The position numbers and the translations under genes were made by a program. Below are positions 32,175-44,692 of a DNA stretch of 64,000 nt, piece by piece (positions within the stretch are counted from its first letter, which is position 1; each line of letters starts with the position of its first letter). The notes below the pieces were generated by a model. The model was not told the DNA's origin, did not search any database, and saw only the letters and a program-made list of their open reading frames with translations. Where the stretch lies: assembly GCF_019891395.1 (NCBI RefSeq), contig NZ_CP078143.1, positions 3,299,001-3,363,000 of the forward strand, given 5' to 3'. The stretch comes from Nitratireductor kimnyeongensis (GTDB lineage: Bacteria > Pseudomonadota > Alphaproteobacteria > Rhizobiales > Rhizobiaceae).

Positions 32175-34307
32175 ATGAACATGCTTTACGTGGTCATCGC
32201 CTGCGGTGTGCTTTCCATACTCTATGCCATCTGGGCAACCCGGTCGGTGCTGGCCGCCGATCAGGGCAATGCACGCATGCAGGAAATCGCCGGCGCAATC
32301 CGGGAGGGGGCGCAGGCTTATTTGACAAGGCAGTACACCACCGTCGCCATTGTCGGCGTCGTGGTCTTCGTTCTCGCATGGTGGCTTCTCACCGGCGTGG
32401 CGGCCATCGGCTTCCTCATAGGTGCGGTGCTTTCGGCCGCGGCCGGCTTCATCGGCATGCATGTTTCGGTGCGTGCCAATGTGCGCACGGCGCAGGCAGC
32501 CTCCAACAGCCTGGCAGCCGGCCTCGACATCGCGTTCAAGTCGGGCGCCATCACCGGGCTTCTGGTGGCGGGGCTCGCATTGCTTGGCGTGTCAGTCTAT
32601 TTCTGGATTCTCACAGGGCCGCTTGGCCACGCACCGACCGACCGCATCGTCATCGACGCACTGGTGGCGCTCGGTTTCGGCGCGTCGTTGATCTCCATCT
32701 TCGCGCGCCTCGGCGGCGGCATCTTCACTAAGGGTGCGGATGTCGGCGGCGATCTGGTGGGCAAGGTGGAAGCGGGCATCCCGGAGGACGATCCGCGCAA
32801 TCCGGCCACCATCGCCGACAATGTGGGCGACAATGTCGGCGACTGCGCCGGCATGGCTGCCGATCTGTTCGAGACCTATGTGGTGACGGTCGTGGCCACC
32901 ATGGTGCTCGCGTCGATCTTCTTCACTGGCGAGGTGGCGCTGACGCTCATGCTCTTCCCGCTGGTCATTGGCGCTGCCTGCGTGGTGACGTCGATCATCG
33001 GAACCTTCTTCGTCAAGCTAGGATCCAACAACTCGATCATGGGCGCGCTCTACAAGGGCTTTTGGGCAACTGCCGCCCTTTCGGTGGTCGCGCTTGGCGG
33101 CATCGTCTGGGGCTGGCTGGGCGCTTCCACCGCCTTCTCGGCAAGCAATGGTTCCGAGTTCATCGGCATGTCGCTCTTCTGGTGTGGCGTGGTGGGGCTC
33201 GGTGTCACCGGGCTCATCATCTGGATCACCGAATATTATACGGGCGTCGGCTACCGGCCGGTGCGTTCGATCAGCCAGGCATCGGTGACCGGTCATGGCA
33301 CCAATGTCATCCAGGGGCTGGCGGTTTCGCTTGAGGCAACAGCGCTTCCGGCGATCGTGATCATTGCGGGCATCATCCTGTCGTTCAATCTTGCGGGGCT
33401 CTTCGGTATCGCCATCGCCGTGACAACGATGCTGGCACTGGCAGGCATGGTCGTGGCGCTCGATGCGTTCGGTCCGGTGACGGACAATGCCGGCGGCATT
33501 GCCGAAATGTCGGATCTGCCGAGCGAGGTGCGCCAGACAACCGATGCGCTCGATGCGGTGGGCAACACCACCAAGGCCGTGACCAAGGGCTATGCCATCG
33601 GGTCTGCCGGGCTTGGCGCGCTGGTGCTCTTCGCTGCCTACACGGAGGACCTGAAATACTTCGCGGCGAATGCGGAGCCGGGAACGTTCTTTGAAGGCGT
33701 AAGCGTCGACTTTTCGCTCTCCAACCCCTACGTGGTCGCCGGCCTTCTCTTCGGCGGACTTTTGCCGTTCCTCTTCGGCGGTTTGTCCATGACGGCGGTT
33801 GGCCGCGCGGGCGGCGCCATCGTGCAGGAGGTGCGCCGGCAGTTCCGTGAGAAACCGGGCATCATGGAAGGCAAGGAGAAGCCCGACTATGGCGCGGCGG
33901 TCGACCTTCTGACCAAGGCGGCGATCAAAGAAATGATCGTGCCTTCACTTTTGCCGGTGCTCTCTCCGCTGGTGGCGTTTGCCGTCGTCTACGCCATCGC
34001 CGGAAAAAGCGAGGCCTTTTCCGCGCTTGGCGCGATGCTTCTGGGCGTCATCGTTACTGGGCTCTTCGTGGCGATCTCCATGACTGCCGGTGGCGGCGCC
34101 TGGGACAATGCAAAGAAATCCTTCGAGGATGGTTTCGTCGATGCCGATGGCGTGAAGCATGAAAAGGGCTCGGAAGCCCACAAGGCATCGGTGACGGGCG
34201 ATACAGTGGGCGACCCTTACAAGGACACGGCCGGACCGGCGGTGAACCCAATGATCAAGATCACCAACATCATCGCGCTGTTGCTATTGGCCGTTCTGGC
34301 TCACTGA
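32175..34307 (+). CDS. hppA: Membrane-bound proton-translocating pyrophosphatase
   Basis: A 710-residue, roughly sixteen-helix inner-membrane pump that couples pyrophosphate hydrolysis to ion export. The catalytic cytoplasmic loops are present ([46 protein letters not shown], and [17 protein letters not shown]). At the potassium-determining site the sequence is [10 protein letters not shown], with Lys and Thr, which marks the potassium-independent H+-pumping class. The ATG at 32175 is preferred (AGGGA upstream); the longer open frame contains an unlikely Arg/Gly-rich stretch. A terminator follows. Confidence 0.96.
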   Translation: MNMLYVVIACGVLSILYAIWATRSVLAADQGNARMQEIAGAIREGAQAYLTRQYTTVAIVGVVVFVLAWWLLTGVAAIGFLIGAVLSAAAGFIGMHVSVRANVRTAQAASNSLAAGLDIAFKSGAITGLLVAGLALLGVSVYFWILTGPLGHAPTDRIVIDALVALGFGASLISIFARLGGGIFTKGADVGGDLVGKVEAGIPEDDPRNPATIADNVGDNVGDCAGMAADLFETYVVTVVATMVLASIFFTGEVALTLMLFPLVIGAACVVTSIIGTFFVKLGSNNSIMGALYKGFWATAALSVVALGGIVWGWLGASTAFSASNGSEFIGMSLFWCGVVGLGVTGLIIWITEYYTGVGYRPVRSISQASVTGHGTNVIQGLAVSLEATALPAIVIIAGIILSFNLAGLFGIAIAVTTMLALAGMVVALDAFGPVTDNAGGIAEMSDLPSEVRQTTDALDAVGNTTKAVTKGYAIGSAGLGALVLFAAYTEDLKYFAANAEPGTFFEGVSVDFSLSNPYVVAGLLFGGLLPFLFGGLSMTAVGRAGGAIVQEVRRQFREKPGIMEGKEKPDYGAAVDLLTKAAIKEMIVPSLLPVLSPLVAFAVVYAIAGKSEAFSALGAMLLGVIVTGLFVAISMTAGGGAWDNAKKSFEDGFVDADGVKHEKGSEAHKASVTGDTVGDPYKDTAGPAVNPMIKITNIIALLLLAVLAH

Positions 34308-34339
34308 CAGGCGGACAAGGTCTGCATTCGTGACAAAGA

Positions 34340-34370
34340 AAAAGCCCGCGAGCATCGCTCGCGGGCTTTT
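34340..34370. terminator. Bidirectional terminator between hppA and bamE
   Basis: Perfect 14-base-pair stem (34340-34353 against 34357-34370) with a three-base loop, flanked by an A run on the left and a T run on the right, between convergent genes. Confidence 0.92.
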
Positions 34371-34395
34371 GGTGTTGCCTGAGATCTTTGATCGG

Positions 34396-34914
34396 TCAGC
34401 CGCCGCCGAAGAGGCCCGAGGGTGCGCCACCCTTGGAAGCGCCAGCAAGAATCTGGCCGATGAATGTCTGTTCCTTGCCACCCGTCGGCGTGGTGCGGGA
34501 AATGAAATCGAACACCTTGCCGTCTTCCATTCCGTAATGGGCGATCTTCGAGACACGCTCGTCGTCGCCGAAATAGACGGCAAGAACCTGCTGCTCGACA
34601 AGACGCGGGCGCATGAATGCGGCCCCTCGCACACGTTTCTGCGAAATGTAATAGAAGGCTTCGTTGTCGAAGGTGGCCGTTGTGGACGGCGAGCCGAGTG
34701 CCAGAAGCACCTGCTCGCGGCTGGAGCCGACCGGAACCAGCTCCAGGGCCTGCTCGTCGATGACGTAACCCTGGGTCAGGGTTTCGCGCGCATCCAGCGT
34801 GTTGGCGACATTGCAGCCGGCTAACGCAGCCGCTGCTCCAACCAGACCGGCAGCCAAAATTGTGCGTCCGACAGGATAACTGTTGATTTTCTTCACCTGC
34901 AACGACATCTCCAT
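34396..34914 (-). CDS. bamE: Outer membrane assembly lipoprotein BamE/OmlA (SmpA family)
   Basis: A 172-residue lipoprotein of the BamE/OmlA family, part of the machinery that folds beta-barrel outer membrane proteins. The lipobox is LAGC with Cys34 after a hydrophobic stretch. The SmpA/OmlA domain follows (VPVGSSREQVLLALGSPSTT ... FYYISQKR). A glycine-rich C-terminal tail ends the protein. ATGs at 34914 and 34908 are both possible; the first has GGGGA at workable spacing. It is divergent from the ubiquinol-cytochrome c chaperone gene, as is common in rhizobia. Confidence 0.92.
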   Translation of the reverse strand: MEMSLQVKKINSYPVGRTILAAGLVGAAAALAGCNVANTLDARETLTQGYVIDEQALELVPVGSSREQVLLALGSPSTTATFDNEAFYYISQKRVRGAAFMRPRLVEQQVLAVYFGDDERVSKIAHYGMEDGKVFDFISRTTPTGGKEQTFIGQILAGASKGGAPSGLFGGG

Positions 34915-35039
34915 AGCGTCCCCGGCGCAAAGGCTTTCGAGCGAAAGACCTTGTCCCCGCCGGCAAAACGGGTAAACCAGCTTAAGCGCCGATGCAACCT
35001 GATCCTGTCCCAAACCAGCCCCAAGGGAGGGCAATTCTC

Positions 35040-35588
35040 ATGTTCCAGAAGCTGTTTGGCTTTGGGCAGCGCTCGCGCCGTGTGGTCATCGACGGCTTGT
35101 ATGAACGAATCGTGGCGGCCTCGCGGCAACCTGTCTTTTATGCACACTGGGGGGTTCCCGACACGCCGCTCGGCCGTTTCGAGATGATAGCGCTTCATAT
35201 GATTCTGTTTTTGCGCCGGGTCCGCAATGAGGATGGGGCGGCCGTGCGGGAGGTGGCGCAGGAGGTCACAGACGTATTTTTCGCTGACGTGGAGCATGCA
35301 ATCCGCGAATTGGGCATCGGGGACATGGGCGTTCCCAAACGGATCAAGAAGTTGGCACGCATGTTTTATGGTCGCGCCGCCGCCTATGGTGAGGCGATCG
35401 ACGCAGATGATGCGGAGGCGCTGGCTGCTGCCGTAGCGCGCAATATCCGCCCGGACGAGGAGGATTGGGCGGGTGCGCAACCACTCGCGCGCTATGCGCT
35501 TGACGCTGCGGCCTCGCTGGAAAACCAGAAGGCGGAACGCCTGATCGCCGCCGACATTTCATTCCCTGACGCAGAAAGGGAGCGCTGA
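35040..35588 (+). CDS. Ubiquinol-cytochrome c chaperone (CBP3/UQCC1 family)
   Basis: A 182-residue protein of the family related to yeast Cbp3, which helps assemble cytochrome b in the bc1 complex. Typical segments are YAHWGVPDTPLGRFEMIALH near residue 35 and GDMGVPKRIKKLARMFYGRA near residue 100. The ATG at 35040 has GGGAGGG eight bases upstream. The DUF177 gene starts three bases after its stop, so the two are coupled. The assembly role in bacteria is inferred from the mitochondrial family. Confidence 0.88.
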   Translation: MFQKLFGFGQRSRRVVIDGLYERIVAASRQPVFYAHWGVPDTPLGRFEMIALHMILFLRRVRNEDGAAVREVAQEVTDVFFADVEHAIRELGIGDMGVPKRIKKLARMFYGRAAAYGEAIDADDAEALAAAVARNIRPDEEDWAGAQPLARYALDAAASLENQKAERLIAADISFPDAERER

Positions 35589-35591
35589 ACC

Positions 35592-36161
35592 ATGACCGAC
35601 AGAACCATGACCGAAAAACCCAAGAAAACGCCGGTTTCACACGAGGTGAATGTTCACCGCCTTGCCCGAAAGGGGATGCCGGTGTCGATCGAGGCTGACG
35701 AGCGTGAACGCAGCTCACTGGCGCAAGAGCATGATCTTGTTTCTGTCGAGCGCTTCGCGGCGGAACTCACGGTGCGGCCATGGAAAGCCGACGGGGTGCG
35801 CGTCACAGGTACGGTCGAGGCGGACATAACCCAGGCCTGCGTGGTGACCCTTCAGCCCGTTTCAAGCCACATCAAGGAAGACGTTTCTGCGACGCTCGTT
35901 CCAGAAGGCTCGCGGCTGGCGCGCAACGAAGTCGACGGTGGAGAATTCGTGCTCGACGCGGAAGGCCCGGACATGCCTGATACCTTTCATGGCAGCATCA
36001 TTGACGTTGGTGCGCTTGCAGAAGAATTCTTCACGCTAGGCATCGACCCCTATCCGCGCAAGGCAGGGGCTGTTATGGAAGCCGGGCAGCCTCAGGACGA
36101 AGCGCCGAAAGAGCCCGGTCCGCTGTATGAAGGGCTGCGAAAGCTTGGACAAAAGTCCTGA
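35592..36161 (+). CDS. YceD/DUF177 family protein
   Basis: A 189-residue protein with the YceD (DUF177) core: VHRLARKGMPVSIEADERER near the N-terminus and VTGTVEADITQACVVTLQPV in the middle, where the single Cys stands in for the Cys-rich motif of other members. The acidic C-terminal part (LAEEFFTLGIDPYPRK) is characteristic. Family members are linked to large-subunit rRNA accumulation and are often found next to rpmF and plsX; here plsX follows but rpmF does not. A second ATG five codons in is also possible. Confidence 0.88.
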   Translation: MTDRTMTEKPKKTPVSHEVNVHRLARKGMPVSIEADERERSSLAQEHDLVSVERFAAELTVRPWKADGVRVTGTVEADITQACVVTLQPVSSHIKEDVSATLVPEGSRLARNEVDGGEFVLDAEGPDMPDTFHGSIIDVGALAEEFFTLGIDPYPRKAGAVMEAGQPQDEAPKEPGPLYEGLRKLGQKS

Positions 36162-36271
36162 ATTGCATGTTGAAGGCGCGAAACGAGGTTGTGCCTCCGG
36201 CCAAAAACGCTATTTTCGCCGCACATTTGAGCCGATACCGGCGCCCGATCAACCATTGAGGCACATCACGC

Positions 36272-37327
36272 GTGGTACGCATTTCGATTGACGCTATGGG
36301 TGGGGATCATGGTCCCGAGGTCACGCTGCGTGGCCTGACCAAGGTTATCGAACGACGTCCCGACGCCCGTTTTCTCATTTATGGCCGGGAGGATGCTGTC
36401 CTGCCGGTTCTCGACGGCTTACCAGGCCTGAAGGACGTGAGCGACTTCACGCATTGCGAGGTAGCGGTGCGGATGGACGACAAGCCAAGCCAGGCGCTGC
36501 GCCAGGGGCGCTGGAAGTCCTCCATGTGGAAAGCCATCGAAGCGGTCAAGAACGGCGAGGCGGATGCCTGTGTTTCTGCAGGCAACACTGGTGCGCTCAT
36601 GGCCATGTCCAAATTCTGCCTGCGCACCATGGCCGATATCGAACGACCGGCTATCGCGGCAATCTGGCCGACCATGCGCAGCGAAAGCATCGTGCTCGAT
36701 GTGGGCGCGACCATCGGCGCCGATGCGCAGCAACTGGTCGACTTCGCCATCCTTGGTGCTGCCATGGCCAACGCGCTTTTCGATCTTGATCGCCCCACGG
36801 TCGGCCTCCTGAATGTGGGGGTTGAGGAGATCAAGGGGCAGGAAGAGGTGAAAGAGGCTGGGCGCATGCTGCGCGAGGCCGCGCTCAACACGATGCGCTA
36901 TGAGGGCTTCGTGGAGGGTGACGATATCGGCAAGGGCACTGTCGATGTGGTGGTTTCGGAAGGATTCGCCGGCAACATTGCGTTGAAGACCGCTGAAGGT
37001 ACAGCGCGACAGATTGCCGGCTATCTCCGCGAGGCCATGGGACGTACGCTCATGGCGCGTATCGGTTATCTTTTTGCGCGCGGCGCCTTCCGGCGCCTCG
37101 GCGAAAAGATGGATGTGCGCAAGGTGAATGGCGGCGTCTTTCTGGGCCTCAACGGAATTGTTGTCAAAAGCCATGGCGGGGCGGATGCAGAGGGATTTGC
37201 TGCCGCCGTCGAGCTTGGATATGAAATGGCGCGCAGTCATCTGCTCGACAGAACGCGCGCCACCCTGGACCTCTATCACGCCCGCAAGCCGCAAGCGGCT
37301 GCCGGCGTTACAGCCGTGAATGAATAG
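36272..37327 (+). CDS. plsX: Phosphate acyltransferase PlsX
   Basis: A 351-residue peripheral membrane enzyme that converts acyl-ACP to acyl-phosphate for phospholipid synthesis. The N-terminus [18 protein letters not shown] is diagnostic; further conserved segments are [20 protein letters not shown] and [19 protein letters not shown]. The start is GTG at 36272, which gives the expected short N-terminus. fabH follows nine bases downstream, the usual plsX-fabH pairing that supplies acyl-phosphate and primes fatty acid synthesis. Confidence 0.97.
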   Translation: MVRISIDAMGGDHGPEVTLRGLTKVIERRPDARFLIYGREDAVLPVLDGLPGLKDVSDFTHCEVAVRMDDKPSQALRQGRWKSSMWKAIEAVKNGEADACVSAGNTGALMAMSKFCLRTMADIERPAIAAIWPTMRSESIVLDVGATIGADAQQLVDFAILGAAMANALFDLDRPTVGLLNVGVEEIKGQEEVKEAGRMLREAALNTMRYEGFVEGDDIGKGTVDVVVSEGFAGNIALKTAEGTARQIAGYLREAMGRTLMARIGYLFARGAFRRLGEKMDVRKVNGGVFLGLNGIVVKSHGGADAEGFAAAVELGYEMARSHLLDRTRATLDLYHARKPQAAAGVTAVNE

Positions 37328-37336
37328 GACGCTGTG

Positions 37337-38308
37337 ATGACTAGATCCGTTGTGCGTGGCATTGGCTCCGCCCTGCCACGCCGCATCATGAAGAATGCGG
37401 AATTCGAGAAACTTGTCGACACAACCGATGAGTGGATCGTCCAGCGGACCGGCATCCGCCAGCGTCATATCGCGTCGGAAGATGAGACGACCGCATCGCT
37501 GGGAGAGGCGGCGGCACGCGCCGCTCTCGATAGCGCGGGACTGACGCCCGCCGACATCGACATGATCATTCTGGCCACCTCCACCCCCAACAATACTTTT
37601 CCGGCAACAGCCGTCGAAATCCAGGAGCGACTTGGCATGCCGGGCGGCTTCGCCTTCGACATGCAGGCCGTCTGCAGCGGCTTCGTCTATGCCATCACCA
37701 CGGCCGATCTTTATATTCGTGGGGGCCAGGCAAAACGGATGCTGGTGATCGGCTCTGAAACCTTCTCGCGCATTCTCGACTGGAATGACCGCACGACCTG
37801 CGTTTTGTTCGGGGATGGAGCGGGTGCGGTGGTGCTGGAGGCCGAAGAGGGCGTTGCCGCGCTTGACCAGCGTGGGATCATTGCCGCTTCGCTGCGCTCT
37901 GACGGAAGCCAGCGTGACAAGCTTTACGTGGATGGCGGTCCCTCGACCACCTGCACGGTTGGTCATCTGCGGATGCAGGGCAGGGAAGTCTTCAAACACG
38001 CCGTCGGCATGATCACTGACGTGATTGAAGATGTCTTTGCCAAGGCCGGCATCACGGCCGACGACATTGACTGGTTCGTTCCGCACCAGGCCAACCGGCG
38101 GATCATCGACGCTTCGGCCAAAAAACTGGGCATAGCCGAAGACAAGGTCGTGGTGACGGTGGACCTGCATGGCAACACATCGGCGGCTTCTGTGCCTTTG
38201 GCGTTGTCAGTGGCTGTTGAACGCGGCCAGATCAAGAAGGGTGATCTCGTGCTTCTTGAGGCGATGGGCGGCGGTTTTACCTGGGGTGCGGTGCTGGTGC
38301 GCTGGTAG
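37337..38308 (+). CDS. fabH: 3-oxoacyl-ACP synthase III
   Basis: A 323-residue condensing enzyme that starts fatty acid synthesis from acetyl-CoA and malonyl-ACP. The catalytic triad is visible: Cys113 ([11 protein letters not shown]), the histidine in [13 protein letters not shown] and the asparagine in [12 protein letters not shown]. The ATG at 37337 follows AGGA at seven bases; a GTG directly before it is in frame. It is co-transcribed with plsX, and ihfA lies 96 bases downstream. Confidence 0.97.
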   Translation: MTRSVVRGIGSALPRRIMKNAEFEKLVDTTDEWIVQRTGIRQRHIASEDETTASLGEAAARAALDSAGLTPADIDMIILATSTPNNTFPATAVEIQERLGMPGGFAFDMQAVCSGFVYAITTADLYIRGGQAKRMLVIGSETFSRILDWNDRTTCVLFGDGAGAVVLEAEEGVAALDQRGIIAASLRSDGSQRDKLYVDGGPSTTCTVGHLRMQGREVFKHAVGMITDVIEDVFAKAGITADDIDWFVPHQANRRIIDASAKKLGIAEDKVVVTVDLHGNTSAASVPLALSVAVERGQIKKGDLVLLEAMGGGFTWGAVLVRW

Positions 38309-38404
38309 CGAACGTAAATCACGTGTATCGTCCTTGACCGTTGCAAAGCAATTTTTGTAACGTCAGCGCTGCGTATTGAAATCACATGCATTTTCAAGAT
38401 CTGG

Positions 38405-38740
38405 ATGGGTAGCCCTATGGGGGGAAAGACACTGACGCGTGCCGAGCTGGCTGAGGCCGTCTATCGGAAGGTCGGACTGTCGCGAACCGAATCCGCTCAG
38501 CTTGTCGAAATGGTTCTACAAGAAGTCTGCGATGCGGTGGTGCGCGGTGAAACGGTGAAGCTTTCTTCTTTCGCCACCTTTCAGGTGCGCGACAAGAACG
38601 AGCGCATCGGCCGCAATCCCAAGACCGGCGAAGAAGTGCCGATCTCTCCGCGTCGTGTGATGACTTTCAAGGCTTCGAATGTGCTTAAGGAGAAAATTCT
38701 GAAGGCACATCAGGCAAGGCGCATGCGCAAGAGCGCCTGA
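38405..38740 (+). CDS. ihfA: Integration host factor subunit alpha
   Basis: A 111-residue DNA-bending protein of the HU/IHF family. The signature [23 protein letters not shown] lies on the beta-arms that enter the minor groove (given here over two parts: [12 protein letters not shown] and RRVMTFKAS). The N-terminus [20 protein letters not shown] marks the alpha subunit. The first ATG gives five extra residues before a second ATG at 38417; either could be used. Position after plsX-fabH and before a MerR-like gene is the usual alphaproteobacterial order. Confidence 0.94.
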   Translation: MGSPMGGKTLTRAELAEAVYRKVGLSRTESAQLVEMVLQEVCDAVVRGETVKLSSFATFQVRDKNERIGRNPKTGEEVPISPRRVMTFKASNVLKEKILKAHQARRMRKSA

Positions 38741-38901
38741 GCCGCATTTTTGGGATACGGCCCCGCTCTTATTTTTCCCCGGCCGGGAAGTGGTTTAGAC
38801 TTCCGATTCGGTTGGGTGTTCTGACGCCCCAAGTACGATGTCGGCACGCCCGGTTTGAAAGAGCTGGCGCAGGACGCCGGCCTTCAGGAGATTGCGCGAT
38901 C

Positions 38902-39423
38902 ATGGACAAGAGCCCCGACGCCTTCCGCACCATCAGCGAAGCGGCTGAAGAACTCGACCTGCCGCAGCATGTTCTGCGCTTCTGGGAAACCCGGTTTTCT
39001 CAGATCAAGCCACTGAAGCGGGGCGGTGGTCGGCGCTATTACCGTCCGCAGGACATCGACCTGATCAAGGGTATTCGTCATATGCTCTACGACCAGGGAT
39101 ACACGATCAAAGGTGTTCAGAAGCTTCTGCGTGAAAACGGCAACCAGTTTGTCGTGGCCATTGGTCGCGGCGATGTGGCCGCTGTCGAAGCGATCGCTCA
39201 GAGTCACCAGGCCGAAGCCGAGAAGGCTGCCTCTGAAGAGGAGGTTTTGGTCGGCACGCCGAAAGCCAAGCCGAGCAAACGTTTTTTTGGTTTGGGCCGT
39301 GGCGAGCAGGATGGGCCTGTCCCTGCCGATGCCACGAGCCTTTCGCGCGACAACCGTGCGCTTCTTCAGGAGGCACTGTTCGATCTTCTGGAATGCAAGC
39401 GCCTGCTTGATCAGGTGCGGTAG
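38902..39423 (+). CDS. MerR-family regulator (ihfA-linked type)
   Basis: A 173-residue DNA-binding protein. The MerR winged helix spans about residues 8-75 ([37 protein letters not shown]). There is no metal-binding cysteine set; the C-terminal half is a Lys/Ala-rich linker and a short helix ending CKRLLDQVR. This type follows ihfA in most alphaproteobacteria, and its regulon is poorly known. The ATG at 38902 has AGGAG upstream at slightly long spacing. Sensing function cannot be inferred. Confidence 0.9.
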   Translation: MDKSPDAFRTISEAAEELDLPQHVLRFWETRFSQIKPLKRGGGRRYYRPQDIDLIKGIRHMLYDQGYTIKGVQKLLRENGNQFVVAIGRGDVAAVEAIAQSHQAEAEKAASEEEVLVGTPKAKPSKRFFGLGRGEQDGPVPADATSLSRDNRALLQEALFDLLECKRLLDQVR

Positions 39424-39545
39424 CTTCTTTTCTCCATTCGCGGAGTCGGACGCGGAGAAAGTTGGCGCTGCACACGGCTTTTTGCTCCCGAGCGGTTTTT
39501 AGGCCTTGCGCGTGGGGAGAGGAAACTATATCCCTTGCGCCGGTT

Positions 39546-39622
<77 letters not shown>

Positions 39623-39874
39623 TTTTCCTTTACATCACAACAGTTTGCAGTCCACTTCTCCTTCCGTGGACTCATTGCTGATCTGTGCATTTGCCTGTTC
39701 GGCTTGGAACGTGTCCTGAGGCGCGTTGCTGCAGATCACAATCACACTGCTTTGTCAGACCCGATCACAGCCATGGACTTCGGTCGCGCCCTGGCTTTCC
39801 TCGTGTGGCACGAGCCCGAATGGGCGTTTTGTGCTAGGCTGGGCCGATAGACACCACTGCTGGAGCTGATTTTG

Positions 39875-40567
39875 ATGAGAATCGCATGCCTTCCGCAGTT
39901 TGCACAGATCGCGTGCCTGTCAGCGTTCTGTTCGTTGGGCGCTTTATCCACCGTTTCAGCGGAGCCGGAGCGCATCGTCTTCGCGCATAAAAACTGGTCG
40001 GACCTTCGCGGCGTCCTCAACGTGTTCGAAGCTGCCAGAGCAGCGTGCCTTGCTCAACCAGTGACGAAGGATCTGCCTAAGCGACTGATGCCCGAAGGCT
40101 ATCAGATCGTCTCATCGAGCCTGCATGCTCTCGGCTTTGAGACCGGCTCTGAAACGAAAGCGGTGGTGCTCTCCAGGACTGGGGATGAAGCACGCGACTT
40201 TGCCGAGGGGGCACCTCCTTATGTCGAACTGACATTCGCCACCGACGCGGCACCAAGCGGGGAATGCCGCGTAGCGTGGAGAAGGAAATGGGACTATTCG
40301 CAGGAAGTGGGCCGTATCATGGACAGCATGGCCGTGCTGTTCGATTCCTGGTTCTCCTACGCGCTCAAGGCTGTGCGTGTCTCACGGCCAGATGATGGCT
40401 TCACCGCGCAGGAGGAGCAGTACAGTCTTCTCAGTGAATGGGCTGTGCCTTGCTTCGGCGGCAAATGGTGTCGGGTGGGCGCGCTTCTGGAACTGCGGCG
40501 TGATGAGGGCGTTCATCTCACCATCACGCGAAGCGAAGAACCGGTGGGCTCGCAGGACGCCAATTAG
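39875..40567 (+). CDS. Exported protein of unknown function
   Basis: I do not recognise this family. The 230-residue product has a signal peptide of about 28 residues (IACLSAFCSLGALSTVSA, then EPERIVFAH). The mature part has four cysteines, two of them close together in VPCFGGKWCRVG, and is otherwise of mixed charge without membrane segments. The ATG at 39875 follows CTGGAG at nine bases. It stands alone between tRNA-Pro and the exopolysaccharide genes, convergent with the polymerase. A periplasmic location is inferred. Confidence 0.72.
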   Translation: MRIACLPQFAQIACLSAFCSLGALSTVSAEPERIVFAHKNWSDLRGVLNVFEAARAACLAQPVTKDLPKRLMPEGYQIVSSSLHALGFETGSETKAVVLSRTGDEARDFAEGAPPYVELTFATDAAPSGECRVAWRRKWDYSQEVGRIMDSMAVLFDSWFSYALKAVRVSRPDDGFTAQEEQYSLLSEWAVPCFGGKWCRVGALLELRRDEGVHLTITRSEEPVGSQDAN

Positions 40568-40569
40568 GT

Positions 40570-40607
40570 CGGGAAAGAGGTTTGGCCTCTGGTCCCGAGA
40601 CTCTTTT
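40570..40607 (+). terminator. Possible terminator after the exported-protein gene
   Basis: Nested inverted repeat (outer CGGGA 40570-40574 with TCCCG 40593-40597; inner AGAGG with CCTCT) followed by a short T run (CTCTTTTG). Weak to moderate. Confidence 0.45.
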
Positions 40608-40624
40608 GCCGGTCTTGTGTCGAC

Positions 40625-41862
40625 TTACAGGCGCCGCGCCATCCATTTCTGTTCCAACGCTATCATGCCCCAGAGGAGGCCGAGGAGCAGGTAGAAATGG
40701 CGCCAGTGGTCGGTATCGATCACGGTTCCCAGGGCCACATGACCAACGAAGACAATGTAGACGCAGATCAGATATGGCTGCCACGGTCGGCGACGGAACA
40801 GAATGCGGAAGCCCGCTGTCACCGTCCACAGGATCAACGTCAGATACGCCGCAAAACCCAGCCAGGAATAATCGAGCAACGCCTTGAGCCAGATATTGTG
40901 GGTGTCCTCACCGAGAATCTGGCCGAATTGCAGGGGCCCAATGCCGAGAGGGTGTTCGGTCGCCCACCCGAAACCAATTCCGAAACGGGCAAAGCGGCCA
41001 AGCCGGGCGCTGTCATAATCCTGCACGAGTTGCGCGCGCTGCGTAAAGAGGTCCGAGACCGCGGGAATTTGTAATGCAAGAATGAGAGCGAGTGCGATGC
41101 CGGCAACTGCAAGCAGCGCCGTTACGGCAATTCGCAGCCGTGCACTGGCTGTACCGGCATTGAGAAAGACGGCAAGAACGAGAAGACCTGCCGTCATGAC
41201 AAGAAGGCCCCAGGCACCACGCGAAAAAGAGAAGAAGATGCCGCCCGTTATGATCAAGAGCAGCGGCGCGGAGAAAAGAGCGGTGCGTGCCGGAGCGGTC
41301 AGGATCAGGTAAAGCAGATATATTGCCGGCAGCGTAAGGAACGGGCCGAAGACGTTCGGATCTTCGAAGACACCCGCGGCCCGCCCGAACTTGGTGAACA
41401 TCGCTGCGCCGGGAAAGGCGTTGAAATATCCCAAGATACCGAAGAGCGCCGTGGCTGCGGCAGCGGCCACCCAGGCGCGGAAGACAACCGAAAGGAGGTC
41501 GGACTCCGCCTCGATGATCGCTGCGAAGAATACGGATGTGAGCGCAAGGAAGAGAGACACCGCGATGTAAAGCGGAATCGTGCCGAGGTCTGCGAGCTGG
41601 GACAGTGAGATGAGACCGCCGATATTGAAAGCCACGAGCAACGCCAGAAGCGGCGCGATGCGTCGCGATATCCGCAAGCCCGCGAGTGCCCAGATCGCGA
41701 TCAGGCCCACCATGTAGAGCTCATAGGGAGCGGGCTCACGAATAACGAATCCCGACAGGAAAACGCCAAGACCGATCGCCGCCAGTTTCATGAGCGAAAC
41801 CAGCTTGGCATCTATGGCGGCGCGGGCAAGCCCGGGCGGCTCTCTATCGTAGGTGAGCAGGC

Positions 41863-41866
<4 letters not shown>
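40625..41866 (-). CDS. O-antigen ligase/polymerase-like protein (Wzy_C family)
   Basis: A 413-residue inner-membrane protein with about eleven hydrophobic segments and one large periplasmic loop near the C-terminus, where EDTHNIWLKALLDYSWLGF carries the His-Asn pair typical of the Wzy/WaaL family. In an exopolysaccharide locus, repeat-unit polymerase is likelier than lipopolysaccharide ligase. Its start overlaps the stop of the initiating transferase gene by four bases (ATGA), so it is the last gene of a four-gene minus-strand operon. Confidence 0.85.
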
Positions 41867-43398
<1,532 letters not shown>

Positions 43399-43498
43399 GA
43401 ACTGGCAATGCCCCCTGACGTTTGCGACCCTACGTTAGGAGCCAGGGGCTAAGAATATGTTTCAGGCGCGGTGGGGCCGAAACTGCTCGTAATTGTGC

Positions 43499-44692
43499 TT
43501 AACGTTTGGTGTCCAAGCTGGCCCGGTATGCCTTCTCGATGGTGGCGGCCATGACGTCAGCACCGAAGCGCATCCGCAGATCGACCGTTCCCGGCATCAG
43601 CGCCCGGAACGCTTTTTCGTCGGCCAGCGCCATCTGCATTTTTTGGGCTATTGCCTCGGCGTCGGGCCAGGTGAGGGCAGGGGAATCCTCCCCGAGAATT
43701 TCGGGAATCCCGCCGACTGCGCTGGCGATCAGCGTGCGTCCGGCAGCCAGTGCCTCCAACACGATATAGGGCATGGCTTCGGCGCGTGAGGGAACAACCA
43801 TCATTCTGGCCAGCGAAAACGCCTCGCGCGCAGGCCTCGCTGGCAGGAAGCGAATGCGATCACCGAAACCGAGCTGAACCGCTTGACCCTTGTAACGATC
43901 AAGGCCGTCGCCATCACCGACCATTACGGCGTTGAGCTTGCGGTCCAGTGAATTCTCCGTCAGTGCCAATGCGTCGATGAAAAGATCCGGCCCCTTGAGG
44001 TCACGCATCATACCGATATAGAGAAAATCGGCGGCGTCAGAGAGGGTTTGAACAGGCTCGAACTCGTCTGCGGTCAGCCCGTTGTAGACCAGTGTGCAGG
44101 GTGCGCGCGGCACACCGACCTTTTGCTCGAATGTACGTCGCTCATACTCCGACACGAATAGAATGTGGTCGGTCAGTCGATCCATCATTCGTTCGATTGA
44201 AAAGAAAAAACGACCTGTGGCGGTCTCCGCTGCATAATGCAGGCTTCCCCCGTGCGGAGAATAGATCCGCGCAGGCCTTTGGCCTGACATTCGCATCAGC
44301 GTGCCGAACACACGTGCATAGACTCCCCCCTTGGCTCCATGCCCGTGCAGCACGTCGGGGCGCATTTCTCGCACGACGCCATACGCACGTCGCGCGGCCG
44401 TAAGATCCCCCAGTCCGATATGGCGCTGCATGGGAGTGCGCTTTACCCCCAGCGAGAGGCGCGGCTCAAGCTCGGCAATGAGACTTGCTTCATAGCTTCC
44501 ACCCGTGGTGGAGTCGCAGATAATTCCGACCTCATGGCCAGCAGAACGCTGCGCATCGCAAAGATCGCGAACGTGGCGAAATATTCCGCCAACGGGGGAA
44601 CGAAAGCAGTGAACGATCCTCAGTTTTTCGCGAGAGGGCAAGGCCTCGTTCCTTGTTGGTGGATACGCGTCAGAACAGGCGTTCGCGGACAT
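43499..44692 (-). CDS. Glycosyltransferase family 4
   Basis: A retaining, GT-B-fold glycosyltransferase of about 397 residues. The N-terminal domain starts LRIVHCFRSPVGGIFRHVRD; the C-terminal nucleotide-sugar site has the E-x7-E motif in SRAEAMPYIVLEALAAG. Donor and acceptor unknown. The ATG at 44692 would overlap the preceding gene by 23 bases and lacks a ribosome-binding site; a TTG at 44641, with AAGGA upstream, is a good alternative and would leave a 28-base gap. It is the only dedicated glycosyltransferase in this locus. Confidence 0.88.
   Translation of the reverse strand: MSANACSDAYPPTRNEALPSREKLRIVHCFRSPVGGIFRHVRDLCDAQRSAGHEVGIICDSTTGGSYEASLIAELEPRLSLGVKRTPMQRHIGLGDLTAARRAYGVVREMRPDVLHGHGAKGGVYARVFGTLMRMSGQRPARIYSPHGGSLHYAAETATGRFFFSIERMMDRLTDHILFVSEYERRTFEQKVGVPRAPCTLVYNGLTADEFEPVQTLSDAADFLYIGMMRDLKGPDLFIDALALTENSLDRKLNAVMVGDGDGLDRYKGQAVQLGFGDRIRFLPARPAREAFSLARMMVVPSRAEAMPYIVLEALAAGRTLIASAVGGIPEILGEDSPALTWPDAEAIAQKMQMALADEKAFRALMPGTVDLRMRFGADVMAATIEKAYRASLDTKR

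Noticed and set aside
39742..39874. Possible small gene between tRNA-Pro and the exported-protein gene
   Set aside because: Short reading frames there lack ribosome-binding sites and family features; the stretch looks like leader and promoter DNA.
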